This document shows positions 39,990 through 49,092 of a stretch of DNA of 64,000 nt, one piece after another. The notes under the pieces were generated by a model, which was not told the origin of the DNA, searched no databases, and saw nothing but the letters and a program-made list of their open reading frames with translations. Both the position numbers and the translations under genes were made by a program. Numbering within the stretch: position 1 is the stretch's first letter; each line of letters opens with the position of its first letter. Origin of the DNA: Epiperipatus broadwayi (lineage: Eukaryota > Onychophora > Udeonychophora > Euonychophora > Peripatidae); NCBI GenBank assembly GCA_028023455.1, contig JAQFVV010000499.1, forward strand, positions 248,001 through 312,000, read 5' to 3'.

Positions 39990-40645
39990 AATAATTCATT
40001 ATTAATCAAATACATTTTCTTAGTTTTTTTCAATATTTTTTTTTTATTCAGGGTATTGGAAATAAATCATCTGTCTTAATATTTATTTTTTCTTTTAATT
40101 AGCATCATCTACTTGGATTTTTTAACTTCATTTTCCATTAATAATTTTGGTATATGATTTTTACTATGAAATATTCTTATGATTAGTTTCTTTAAATGCT
40201 TTTTCAAATTTTGTATTCTTAGCTCAATACTATTGTGTTTTCCCATTAAACATGTGTCTATTGGTATATGCATGTTTTTCTATTTTAGACATATTTGTTT
40301 GTTTTTTTTAAATCATTCTTTTATGTTTTTTTTAAATCATTTTAAATGGAATATCTAGTTTCATCAATATTTGTCCTCCTATTTTCACATGGCATTTTAT
40401 AGATATCATTCTCAATTTTCAACATATCTTTTAGGTTTTATAATGATTAGGATCCTAGAAGTGTTCTATGGATATAAAAGTTATTTTGATAATATATTGA
40501 GTATATATTTTCTGTCATTCTATGTATATATAAATACATCATAATATCTATCAATTTTTCTTTTGGTTCTTTTCTTATTATTGTCTATTTAAGGCTTTCT
40601 TAATGATAACTTTAGTTTGTATTACATTTTGATTTTAAATATAAT
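39990..40645 (-). mobile_element. Penelope-like element 3' part (PLE2), decayed
   Basis: Minus-strand translation from about 40640 reads NVIQTKVIIKKALNR, the linker counterpart of the PLE1 segment at 13.1 kb. At 40431-40381 it reads KDMLKIENDIYKMPCEN followed by NIDETRYSI, matching the GIY-YIG region (V/I-Y-K-I-P-C ... Y-I-G-E-T-G-R). Near 40300-40230 it reads KTNMSKIEKHAYTNRHMF, the C-terminal stretch also seen at 14.29 kb. Stops and lost YIG residues make it dead. No partner terminal repeat was located. Confidence 0.65.
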
Positions 40646-41184
40646 ATAAAAATGTATAAGAAATTATAAGTTATTTTTTACATATCTAGTGTTGTTTCTT
40701 TTTATGTGCTCATGCTATTTATTTGACAAATAGACCATGTCTCTGATGCAGCCATCAAAATTGGAGAATTAAGTTTATAACCTACTTTATTTTAATTTTA
40801 AATATATTTTAAAATTATTATTATTTCATTATAATAAATAAAAAAGTTTTATAAATAAATACAAATGATTTTTTTAATTAGTTGTTAAGATGCTGGAGAT
40901 CTAAAAAGGCTACTATCTTGATGTTGATTTTTTATCTACTTGATAACTATAGATCACTATTAAGGGAAAGAAAACTATTGGAAGTACTGATCAATTTTAA
41001 ATGGAAAGATATTAGTCTGTATTAAGTTAAAAGAAAGAATGAAAAGATAATTGATTGAAAAAAAAAACACAAATGTTGGAAGCATAAGTTGAATGAGATT
41101 CATTATAAATAAAAAATGAAAAATGTAAAGAATGATTTATATTAATGGAAATTAAACATAGATAGATCAGATTTCTGACCCAAC
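40646..41184. other. AT-rich DNA, nothing recognised
   Basis: No motif found. Confidence 0.45.
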
Positions 41185-41452
41185 AAGTTTTCATTATGAC
41201 AAAGAACTAAAGTACTTTTGTATAGATGTAACACATGCTTTTCATCAGACCAAGAAAAATTTTGAAATTGTCTTGGATTATTTTAATGCAGAATTAGAAA
41301 ACTATTGAAAGATATAAGTATAATGGTTACAATTTTGACTACAGATAAAAGAGGAGAAAAATGTGTGGAATTTTCAGAAATAAAAAATATGTATATTAGT
41401 AAATTCATTTTGATAAAAATCAAAAGCAGAATTGGTACAAATAATCCATATA
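41185..41452 (+). pseudogene. LINE endonuclease-domain remnant, cut by family B insertion
   Basis: Across frames the translation shows LGLFNAELENY-like text near 41270 (compare GDFNAxLG of AP-type LINE endonucleases). In the open frame 41305-41529 it reads TTDKRGEKCVEFSEIKNMYI, matching the N-ERGE-LVEFCExNxLxI region that follows. The frame runs into family B repeat at 41453, so codons after that are not LINE. Consistent with the endonuclease of an RTE-like or similar LINE. Confidence 0.5.
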
Positions 41453-41560
41453 AAAATAGGCAAACTCTTTATACAATAGTGCCACTCAGTGCCAGCCAGA
41501 GTAATCAATGGATGCCAGAAGACTTGTGAAAAATCCCTATCGAGTACCTACTCATCCAAT

Positions 41561-41604
41561 ATTCCCAGACTAGTTTCTGGCTTGTGGCCTTCATCAGTGA
41601 GGAG
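41561..41604 (-). ncRNA. Hammerhead ribozyme motif, family B
   Basis: On the minus strand: CCTCA, CTGATGA (41597-41591), AGGCCACAAGCCA, GAAA (41577-41574), ACTAGTC (41574-41568), TGGGAAT. Stem II GGC/GCC pairs perfectly over 3 bp but is preceded by an A-A apposition; stem III is AC/GT around TA, cleavage base C. The core bases are intact. Short stems suggest weak activity as a monomer. Confidence 0.65.
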
Positions 41605-42173
41605 TTTTGGATCTGAGAGCACTGCACCTAGATCTTAGGATCTAATGCAACCTTTCAGTAGCCATCTTTTATCTCTACTTAATTACAAAACCATGAGAAT
41701 AAAATTGAAAACACAATAATATTTTCAATCTAAGCTCAATAGCTTATATAGTCATATGGCTCTGAACCCAGTTCAGTACCCATACATTTTGGTGTCTTTG
41801 GCTCTTTAACAATTGTAGCCACCACTATCCTATTAGGCAGGATCAGTGTTAAACCACTAAATATCACATCACTATTTCTTATGCTAGCACATTACTGTTA
41901 TTAAAACAGGCAAAACTCTTCATACAAGTAGTGCCACTCAGTACCATCCAGAGTAATCAATGGCTATGGTTAAAGAACCAAAGATACCAAAAATGTATGG
42001 GTACTGAACTGGATTCAGACCCATATAACTATATAAGCTATTGAGCTTAGATTGAAAATATTGTGTTTTCAATTTTATTCTCATGGTTTTGTAGTTAAGT
42101 AGAGATAAAAGGTGATTACTGGAAGATTGTATTAGATTCTAAGATCTAGGTGCAGTGCTTTCAGATCCAAAGC

Positions 42174-42215
42174 TCCTCACTGATGAAGGCCACAAGTCAG
42201 AAACTAGTCTGGAGA
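42174..42215 (+). ncRNA. Hammerhead ribozyme motif, family B
   Basis: TCCTCA, CTGATGA (42180-42186), AGGCCACAAGTCA, GAAA (42200-42203), ACTAGTC (42203-42209), TGGAGA. Stem II GGC/GTC contains one G-U pair. Stem I pairs CA with TG, then a G-U, a mismatch and CT/AG. Head sequence begins about 30 bp after the predicted cleavage site. Confidence 0.65.
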
Positions 42216-42383
42216 TATTGGATGAGGCAGCCCTAGATAGGGATTTTATGCACAATCCTTCTGGCATCCATTGATTACTCTGGTTGGCACTGAGTGGCAC
42301 TACTGTATGAAGAGTTTTGCCTGTTTTAATAACAGTAATGTGCTAGCATAAAAAATAGTGATCATGTGATAAGAATCCATATA

Positions 42384-42991
42384 GTTAAATTACATGTTAA
42401 TTAAAAAAATATATAAATCAATATTCAGCACAAGGGCTAGGTACTCAAAAGCTATTAATAAAAATATATTGGATTATCCTTGAATGGAATCAATAAAGAA
42501 ATGTTCTTATTTTGTTAAGAACTACAGTACATGTATAGATCATATAAAAAAAAAACAGCCTTTCACTAAAAAAAAATTTTGATTGAGAAAGGCATTTAAA
42601 AAAAGAAATATGAAAATGTATCTGAAATTTTGTAAAATGTACAAAAAAAATTATAATTTAATAAAAAATATATACTTTTGAACTGATAAGAAAAAAAATA
42701 CACTTTACAAAATAAAAACAACATTTTGGAATTAGAATAAAAACATTTTAACATTAGAAGAAAAGTTGTTTTGACAATTATTATATAAAAAAAAACATTA
42801 TAAAGTATGTGGAAATTTTTTTCAAAGGTTTGCATAGTAATAAAAAAACAAGCAATCAAATTAGTCTCTATGAAAATAGTAACATAATTTAAAATTCCAG
42901 ATATTTGAAAGTGAAGAGATAAGTTATACAAAATAAATAAAAATAAACTCTTTCACCTTAGATTCTTTATTAAAAGTGGTCAAAATACTTT
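42384..42991. other. AT-rich DNA, no gene
   Basis: The minus frame 42596-42931 is an F/Y/I-rich chance frame without recognisable motifs. Confidence 0.45.
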
Positions 42992-44025
42992 TAAAAAATA
43001 ATTATAACATACACCAAATCTTTTAAAAACTTGTTTTTTATTTTTTTGCCACCAAAATGAAATATATATTAAAATAGATTTCCAATGTTTCGACTATTTC
43101 TTTATTTTTTTCTATAGTCTTTTTCAAGGAACTAAAAATATATAAAAAGGAGAAAAAAAAATTCATAACAATTTTTAAAACAAACAAAAATAAAAATCCT
43201 GTCACATACACATACTATTTTGGAAAATATATTCTTTACTTACTATGATTTCTTTTCCCAACAGCTTCCAACTTTACATTTTGCCTAAATGAACATTTTA
43301 TTGTTACAAAATATAATTTTTTATTATTATCTTATCTTCAATTAACACATTTCTACATTCCTTTCTTGTTAAAAACAAAAACATTCTATTAAATTTCATA
43401 AAAAAAAAAAAAAAAAAAAAAGAATTTCCCTCTCTTCTCTTTTCCTTTACATTATAATATTCTATTCAGAACAGGATTTAACATCTTTATGTATAAACTT
43501 TCCTTTTCAAATCTTTCTTTTTGTTTAATTATACATTCTAAAGGGGTAATCTTAAAATTGACATGACCAAATTTTTCTTTATGTAAATATATTGCTGAAT
43601 TTCTATCTGACAAATGTTGTTTTAATCTAGTTTTTAAAAAATTCTTTGTATTACCCACATAAGATATATCTTAATTGAAGATAAGATAATAATAAAAAAT
43701 TATATTTTGTAACAATAAAATGTTCATTTAGGCAAAATGTAAAGTTGGAAGCTGTTGGGAAAAGAAATCATAGTAAGTAAAGAATATATTTTCCAAAATA
43801 GTATGTGTATGTGACAGGATTTTTATTTTTGTTTGTTTTAAAAATTGTTATGAATTTTTTTTTTCTCCTTTTTATATATTTTTAGTTCCTTGAAAAAGAC
43901 TATAGAAAAAAATAAAGAAATAGTCGAAACATTGGAAATCTATTTTAATATATATTTCATTTTGGTGGCAAAAAAATAAAAAACAAGTTTTTAAAAGATT
44001 TGGTGTATGTTATAATTATTTTTTA
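42992..44025. mobile_element. PLE3 fold-back: near-identical 354/355-bp inverted repeats
   Basis: Left arm 42992-43345 and right arm 43671-44025 are reverse complements with no mismatch seen by eye apart from one extra base in an A/T run (A9 near 43152 versus T10 near 43860). The 325-bp centre (43346-43670) holds the GIY-YIG fragment and an A22 run (43400-43421). Within the right arm, TCCTTGAAAAAGACTATAG, then AATAGTCGAAACATTGG resembles the degenerate hammerhead-type ends of PLEs (stem GACTAT/ATAGTC, then GAAAC). Arms this alike in old AT-rich DNA imply a recent insertion, ongoing conversion, or an assembly palindrome. Confidence 0.8.
43452..43667 (-). pseudogene. GIY-YIG endonuclease fragment of a PLE
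   Basis: The minus-strand frame begins at the junction with the right arm and reads ISYVGNTKNFLKTRLKQH, then LSDRNSAIYLHKEKFGHVNF, ITPLECIIKQKERF, ESLYIKMLNPVLNRIL. YVG (43663-43653) corresponds to the YIG of the motif; the K-x-R-L-x-x-H stretch, the E of FEKESLYI and the LNPxLN ending are standard for GIY-YIG nucleases. The upstream GIY half is missing, removed at the inverted-repeat junction. No upstream start; not functional alone. It is a different lineage from PLE1 and PLE2. Confidence 0.75.
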
Positions 44026-44035
44026 TAAGTTATAC

Positions 44036-45208
44036 AATAAAATCTCTGAAGAATGGAAAAGTTCCAGAAGTAAGTGGAATTATTATAGATATTTTTAAAA
44101 AATCAAGTGAAAAAAATAAAATAAAAACATTGTTTGTAAATATTTAAATGATATAGAGGATGGTTGGCAGAATATAATAGTAGTGATGTTAATATTTTAA
44201 AAAGTGATAAAAAAGATATCTGACATTACAGACATATCAATTTTCTGTCAATTCTGTAAAAGATCTTTATTAAAATGATTATAACTTATCTACAAAATTT
44301 TTTGGATTCAAATCAACCAAAAGAACAAAGTAAATATAAAATTAGTTTTAGTAATGTAGTTGATTTCCTAATATTAAGAAAAATTACAAGAACTACACAG
44401 AGCACGAATTGCTATTTTGCTTGTAAATTATAAAACATTTGATTTTGGAAATTAAGTTTTGGAATGTGAAAACAAATTCAGGATACTGGCAAATTCTGAA
44501 GACTATTTATCAAAATATAGAAGCAATAATTAGTCTACATAGTGGCACTAAAAAAATAACATCAAAAAGCATCCTATCATAAATCCTTGTTAATGTAATA
44601 CTGCTGTAAAAAGTTGCAAAAATAATAAGACATTCTATTTATCTACTCTTATTAACTTTTAATATCATTATTATGGAAAATATTTTTGTGTGTTAATTAG
44701 AAAGATAAAAAAATAAAAATAAATGATGATTACTTAAGACTAGATTTTGCCAATGACGATATTGTTTTTATAAAACATATTTCAAAACCTTAAAACATAT
44801 TACAAAATCTGTCAAATAAAAAAAAAATTAGGACTAAAATTTTTTAAAAGGCAGAAAATAAAATTTTTATTAGAATTGAATGAGAAGTTAATAACTATAA
44901 ACACTTTGATCAGATTGTAGGAATATATATGAAAATCTAATACTTGCAGTAAATTCTTAGAATAGTGTTTAGATAAAATTCTTTTGATAAAAATGACATT
45001 AAAATTAAATGTGGCTACAAAATGAAAATGAATAGTTTTTAATAAATTTTTTACTAATACGTACTTATGGATTTAAAAATTGATTATATAACAAAATACA
45101 AATAGAAAGGCTTCAGATAGATAAATATTGAATAATATATGTTGAAAGTAACAAAAAATTGAAAGCAAAATACATGAGCGAAAGAACAATCAGCTAGCAG
45201 TGAGTCTA
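44036..45208 (+). pseudogene. RTE-like LINE reverse transcriptase, decayed
   Basis: With frame changes the translation reads KSLKNGKVPEVSGIIIDIFK (44040-44100; compare KaPGxDGI). It then reads YRHINFLSIL, stop, KIFIKMI (44225-44285; NYRPIxLLxVxYK), FLDSNQPKEQSKYKISFSN (near 44310; QxxEQxGFRxGxS), LLVNYKTFDF (near 44415; DyxKAFD) and RLDFANDDIVFIKH (near 44732; LRFADDI, catalytic pair as N-D-D). These are RT domains 0 to 5 in order. Stops throughout. A 3' part continues beyond the insertion at 45209-45400. Confidence 0.65.
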
Positions 45209-45400
45209 TAAATTTCATCAACATTTCTTTAACATTTTAAGAAAATAATTTTATTTATTTAACAGTATCAACTGTACTAGCAGTCTTCTTCAGATCTTAA
45301 CTTTCCTACTACCTTCACCTTTCCTCCATCTTTACAGTCGAAACTGTTAAATAAATAAAATTATTTGCTTAAAGTGTTAAAGGTGTGTTGATGAAGTTTA
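45209..45400. repeat. Fold-back insertion with 58-bp arms inside the LINE remnant
   Basis: Arms 45209-45266 and 45343-45400 are about 90% reverse-complementary (TTATTTATTTAACAGT / ACTGTTAAATAAATAA). The loop contains CTTCTTCAG and ACAGTCGAAACTG, the GAAAC-type pattern also seen in the fold-backs at 43-44 kb and 58.6-58.9 kb. It looks like a small PLE-derived inverted terminal repeat. Confidence 0.7.
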
Positions 45401-45718
45401 TAGTGAAATATAAAAAGAAGCAAAATATAGAGGGAGAAAGAAGAAATAGATAAGAGCTATCAGTGAGTCATTGAAAGCATTAAGATATTGAAATAGAGCT
45501 GGTTGAATATGTTTCTGGCAGAGAACAAATAAGATTTCAATAAACTGCCATTATTTTTGAGATGAGAAAAATACATTAGAGGTATAGAGGAAGTGAAGCT
45601 ATACATAAAAAAACTGAACTAAACTAGGAAAGCCCTTTACCTGAAGAGGACTGATAATAGCTGAAAATTGTTAGTAAAACTGAATTTATTATAATTAATA
45701 TTAATATGAAATTAAAAT
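45401..45718 (+). pseudogene. LINE 3' coding remnant, continued
   Basis: GAAAGCATTAAGATATTGAA (45475-45495) and the following text read IKILK...W...GHVFLARTN, comparable to the I-KLKWxWxGHIAR-xxxR segment before the LINE C-terminus. A second copy of this segment occurs at 46.47-46.55 kb, so two LINE 3' parts lie in tandem. Confidence 0.45.
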
Positions 45719-45719
45719 A

Positions 45720-45752
<33 letters not shown>

Positions 45753-45786
45753 TATATCTGTGGACATATATATATATATATATATA
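45719..45786. repeat. AT/TA microsatellite
   Basis: Alternating TA with one GTA interruption and a central CTGTGGAC; strongly self-complementary. Confidence 0.9.
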
Positions 45787-46189
45787 AGTTACTATAACAG
45801 AATAAATTCTTTAATATTTATAGGATTTTTTTATATTAAATGTAGTAATGACAAAGATTCAATAACAAAACACTAGAATTAATTCTATAATTTTCAATAT
45901 ATTGATATAGAAATAATAACTATAGATAGCATATGACATGACTTTCACCTCCAGTAACATCAATGTAAGTGTTACTGGAGATAGCAGTTATGTTATAATC
46001 TAACTGTAGTTATTATTGAGTTATTGGTATCATTTAGATTTTTCAGATGAGGTGCTTGTTTTCACAGACAATGCTTCAGAACTTCAAAAGATGTATGACT
46101 AAAGATAAGTTCCAAAAAGACTAAATTAATGTTCCATGGATTTTCTCAGAGGAAATTAAAGATTGATAGTTATGATTCAATAACATAAT

Positions 46190-46720
46190 GGGTGAAATTA
46201 ATCATAGAATTAAATTTGGATAGAATGCTTTTGATAGAAATAATTTAATATTAAAATGAAATATGGCTATATGTTTACAAATGAAGATTTTAATAGAGAT
46301 ATTTTATCAGTTTTTACTTATGGATCTATCTTGGACATTTAATAGTAAAGCAATGCAGAGATTTCAGTCCACTCAATAAAGTATAAAGAAATATGTGTTA
46401 AGAATAACAAGAAGAGATCAAAAATAAACTAGATAGGCAAGCGAACAGACTTATCACTGATAGTATTGAAAGAATTAAGAGATTGAAATTGATCCCATCT
46501 GGATATATCACTAGAAAATATTATAATAGATTGATAGTTGAAGTTTTAAACTGGATCCCAAAAGTTTATAAAAACCTAGACAGAGATGGCATATAAGATG
46601 ATTGGATTAAATAAGGAAATTTGTCAATGTGTTATGAAAAAGAAAGGCTAGAGATTGGGATAACTGAATTAGACAAGGAAAGATATTCATTTCACAGTGT
46701 TCAAAAATAGTTGAAAATGT
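46190..46720 (+). pseudogene. RTE-like LINE C-terminal remnant
   Basis: EINHRIKFG, stop, NAFDRNN (46194-46250; compare EIxRRIxLGWxAF), FYQFLLMDLSWT (near 46305; LPVLxYGSExWT), VLRITRRDQK (near 46396), DSIERIKRLKLIPSGYITRK (46460-46517) and VLNWIPKVYKNLDRD (46541-46590) follow the C-terminal order of these LINEs. The last block parallels the 62.2 kb insertion. Several stops. Confidence 0.6.
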
Positions 46721-46949
46721 TGAAGTTGGTGAGATTAAAAGTTGTATAGTTAATTCCAGTGTTTTGTTTTATTATAAATTATTGTGTCTTATATTATATA
46801 TAGTTGTATATAGAGAAACTGATTCAACAGAATAGTGACAAATCATTTCTTAGTTTCTGTAATAAATATTCAGTTTTCTGATGTATAATTGATTTTTTAA
46901 ATTTTCATTTAACATACTTACAATCTATGATTTGATACAAATATATTAA

Positions 46950-47530
46950 AAATTATATATCTTATTCACATGGCTGTGGTCATGTGTATCTGTTGTATGA
47001 GATAGAGTGGATGGCTGAAAAGAACTTGAAAGTCTGTGTTCAAGTCTCCTATATTATATCTAGACTCAAGGTATATAAAATATAATTGTATTTAAAATAT
47101 TGCAAATCTAGCCTGTATCCTGCTCAATCCTCTTCTATGTATTTAAATGGACAAGGTCCTATACATGAGGGGTCAGAATGACAAGTTCAACATGGGCATG
47201 GCAATAATATTGGCATTAACAAGAGATTTGGGCATTCCATCCTCAGATTTTCAATAATATGGATGGATAAAGAGTTTGGAGGTGGAGTAGATTGAAGTCT
47301 ATCCATTAAAGTGTGAAAAAAATTCTATTTTAATATAAGCCAAGCACTAATTATTTATTTATATGTGAAAGATGATCTAGACTAACTGATGAGTGCTGGT
47401 TCAGCGTGAAATTTATCTTCTTCACATACGTGTGTGGTCATGTGCATTGGTTGTATGAGATAGAGTGGGTAGCTGAAGGGAGCTTGAAAGTCTGTGTTCA
47501 AGTTGAAGTTCCCTATATTAAATTTAATGA
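46950..47530 (+). repeat. Family A retrozyme-like repeat, head-body-HHR-head
   Basis: Head 1 begins near 46965 (GGTCATGTG at 46978, TATGAGATAGAGTGGATGGC, GTCTGTGTTCAAGTCTCC). The body follows (GGGGTCAGAATGACAAG near 47168, CAACATGGGCATGGCAATAA near 47189), then the hammerhead, then head 2 (GGTCATGTG at 47436, 458 bp after the first). Head A- and B-box-like blocks suggest RNA polymerase III origin. Head 1 begins at the point that corresponds to just after ribozyme cleavage (TATCTTATTCACATGG versus TATCTTCTTCACATACG), supporting ribozyme-defined ends. Confidence 0.75.
47382..47418 (+). ncRNA. Hammerhead motif, family A, 3' stem I deleted
   Basis: CTGATGA (47386-47392), stem II GTGCTG/CAGCGT with loop GTT, GAAA (47408-47411), stem III ATTTAT, C cleavage base. 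The TTGGGGATCATTTA that normally follows is missing, so stem I cannot close properly. Confidence 0.6.
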
Positions 47531-48607
47531 TTAGTGATTTAGAAAGTCATGAGATTTGAGAATACCAGAAAAGTCAAGTTGAACTTTAATCTAGAAAGTT
47601 TTAGTTCCTATTGTGCTAAACCACGGGGAATATATACTGATACCTAACAATAAGAAAAGTATAGATTAATAAACAAACTTAACATCTTGAGGTAATAAAA
47701 TGGCCATATAAAATTGTGAAGTTTTAAAAAGATCCCTTCCCTCCCCCACATGCTATTTATATGAAAAAAATGTTTATTTATATTATTGGATTTCAGTTTA
47801 TAAATATATATTTAAACAATGCTGAGAAATAATTTTCTAATTTATATCGTTGCTCAGTTATATTTATGGTGTTGTTTTAAAAATAGATGTGGGCTATAAT
47901 TATGTAAATCTTTTTATTTTTTTTTAATGAAGTGCCATTTTATATTTAAAGTATTCTTTTATTATTTAATGAATTTTTATAGCATTAATTTAAAAGCAAA
48001 ATAGGTTTTCAAGATACTCTTTATTAATAGTTCTACTGGGTGCTTTCTAACCAGCGAGAATACTTCATCATTGTTAGAATAGTTTGATATTGCTCGATAT
48101 TTTCTTGCAAGCTATACCCAGAAACAGTCAGCCCGAACATCTAGAGATAGAAAATTCGGTATTCTTAGCAATACAAGTTTCTTTATCTACTTTAAAAAAT
48201 AATGATTACATACAAAATAGAGTACTGTAGTAACCCTTCATTGTATACCTTTTGCTGGTTAGCAGACTAACTGTTTAAAAATATTAAACAAGCTATCAAT
48301 TAAAATAAATTATATTGGACTACATATATTCAAACCAAACGAAAAACTTTTTTAGGAGATAAATGATTTGAATTTAAAATGTTATGAGATTAGTAAAATT
48401 TTGAATACGTAAATTTATTGAAATATTTTTTTTTTAAAAAAAAAAATCGTTTATAAGATTGAATGAAATAAAATGAATATAATTGTATGATATAGAAATA
48501 AAAGCAGATGTAACAATCTTTTTTTGTCAAGGATATCTCTCATGTGTGCATTTACTTTCATTCTCAATCAATTTTAATAGAGATTTTGCCAAGAAAATTA
48601 TCTATAG
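47531..48607. other. AT-rich DNA, one GC-richer patch
   Basis: 48040-48130 is richer in G+C. On the minus strand it carries a 35-codon frame beginning MFGLTVSGYSLQENIEQYQT, which I do not recognise. T10A11 junction at 48426-48446. Confidence 0.4.
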
Positions 48608-49084
48608 CAGAAATGGGCAACTTTTGTGTTCATAAGATCCCTACTTTTTATTTTAAAAATGTGTTGCGATCGACTTGTTGTCATAGGCGTGGTCTAAGTG
48701 GAGGGAGGTGTGAAATACATACTATTTTTATATATTTACCTAGCAAAAAATAACAATTATTTAACGGGCTAAAAAACTCATGACCGGGAGAATTAAAGCA
48801 ACATGAGTAATTATTAACAATATTTATTAATTCAAATTAGCTACATTAAATCAAGATTAAAAATATTATTTTCAATAATGATAGGCTTAGTGGACTTCAC
48901 CTATCTAGAATTGAAAAAAAAAATTAGAATAAAAACAACAACAACAAAAAAACAAAACTTGAAAATCTTGACTTAATTTGTTTCACTCATTATCCGACAG
49001 CTCTTGCCAGATTGGCCTCGCGATTGACCAAAAATAGCTCTGCGATCGATCTGTGGATCACTATCGACTTATTGGATACCCCTG
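48608..49084. mobile_element. Non-autonomous hAT-like element, 477 bp
   Basis: The left end CAGAAATGGGCAAC and the right end (reverse complement CAGGGGTATCCAAT) are both close to the CAGGGGTGGGCAAC-type terminus of many hAT elements. They are flanked by ATCTATAG (48600-48607) and ATCTATAA (49085-49092), an 8-bp TSD with one mismatch. Subterminal GCGATCGA motifs sit near 48666 (TTGCGATCGACTTGTTG) and 49042 (TGCGATCGATCTGTGG). The interior has no transposase signal. The 69-codon frame at 48544-48753 crosses the boundary and is chance. Confidence 0.6.
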
Positions 49085-49092
49085 ATCTATAA

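Larger units (their letters stand above)
41443..42383. repeat. Family B head-to-head fold-back with 10-bp TSD
   Basis: AATCCATATA occurs at 41443-41452 and 42374-42383, exactly bounding a 921-bp insert. From left, the minus strand carries head (41453-41520), hammerhead, body and a second head (41880-41957; 452 bp from the first by the GCCACT landmark). From 41957 the plus strand carries body, hammerhead and head (42240-42373). Long stretches of the two halves are reverse complements, so a transcript would fold on itself. The TSD indicates one insertion of an already inverted dimer, not two independent events. Confidence 0.8.

Noticed and set aside
42596-42931. 111-codon minus-strand frame rich in F, Y and I
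   Set aside because: Looks like a possible membrane protein only because of T-rich DNA; no start context or homologous motif.
48544-48753. 69-codon plus-strand frame
   Set aside because: Crosses the boundary of the hAT-like element, so it cannot be an ancestral gene.
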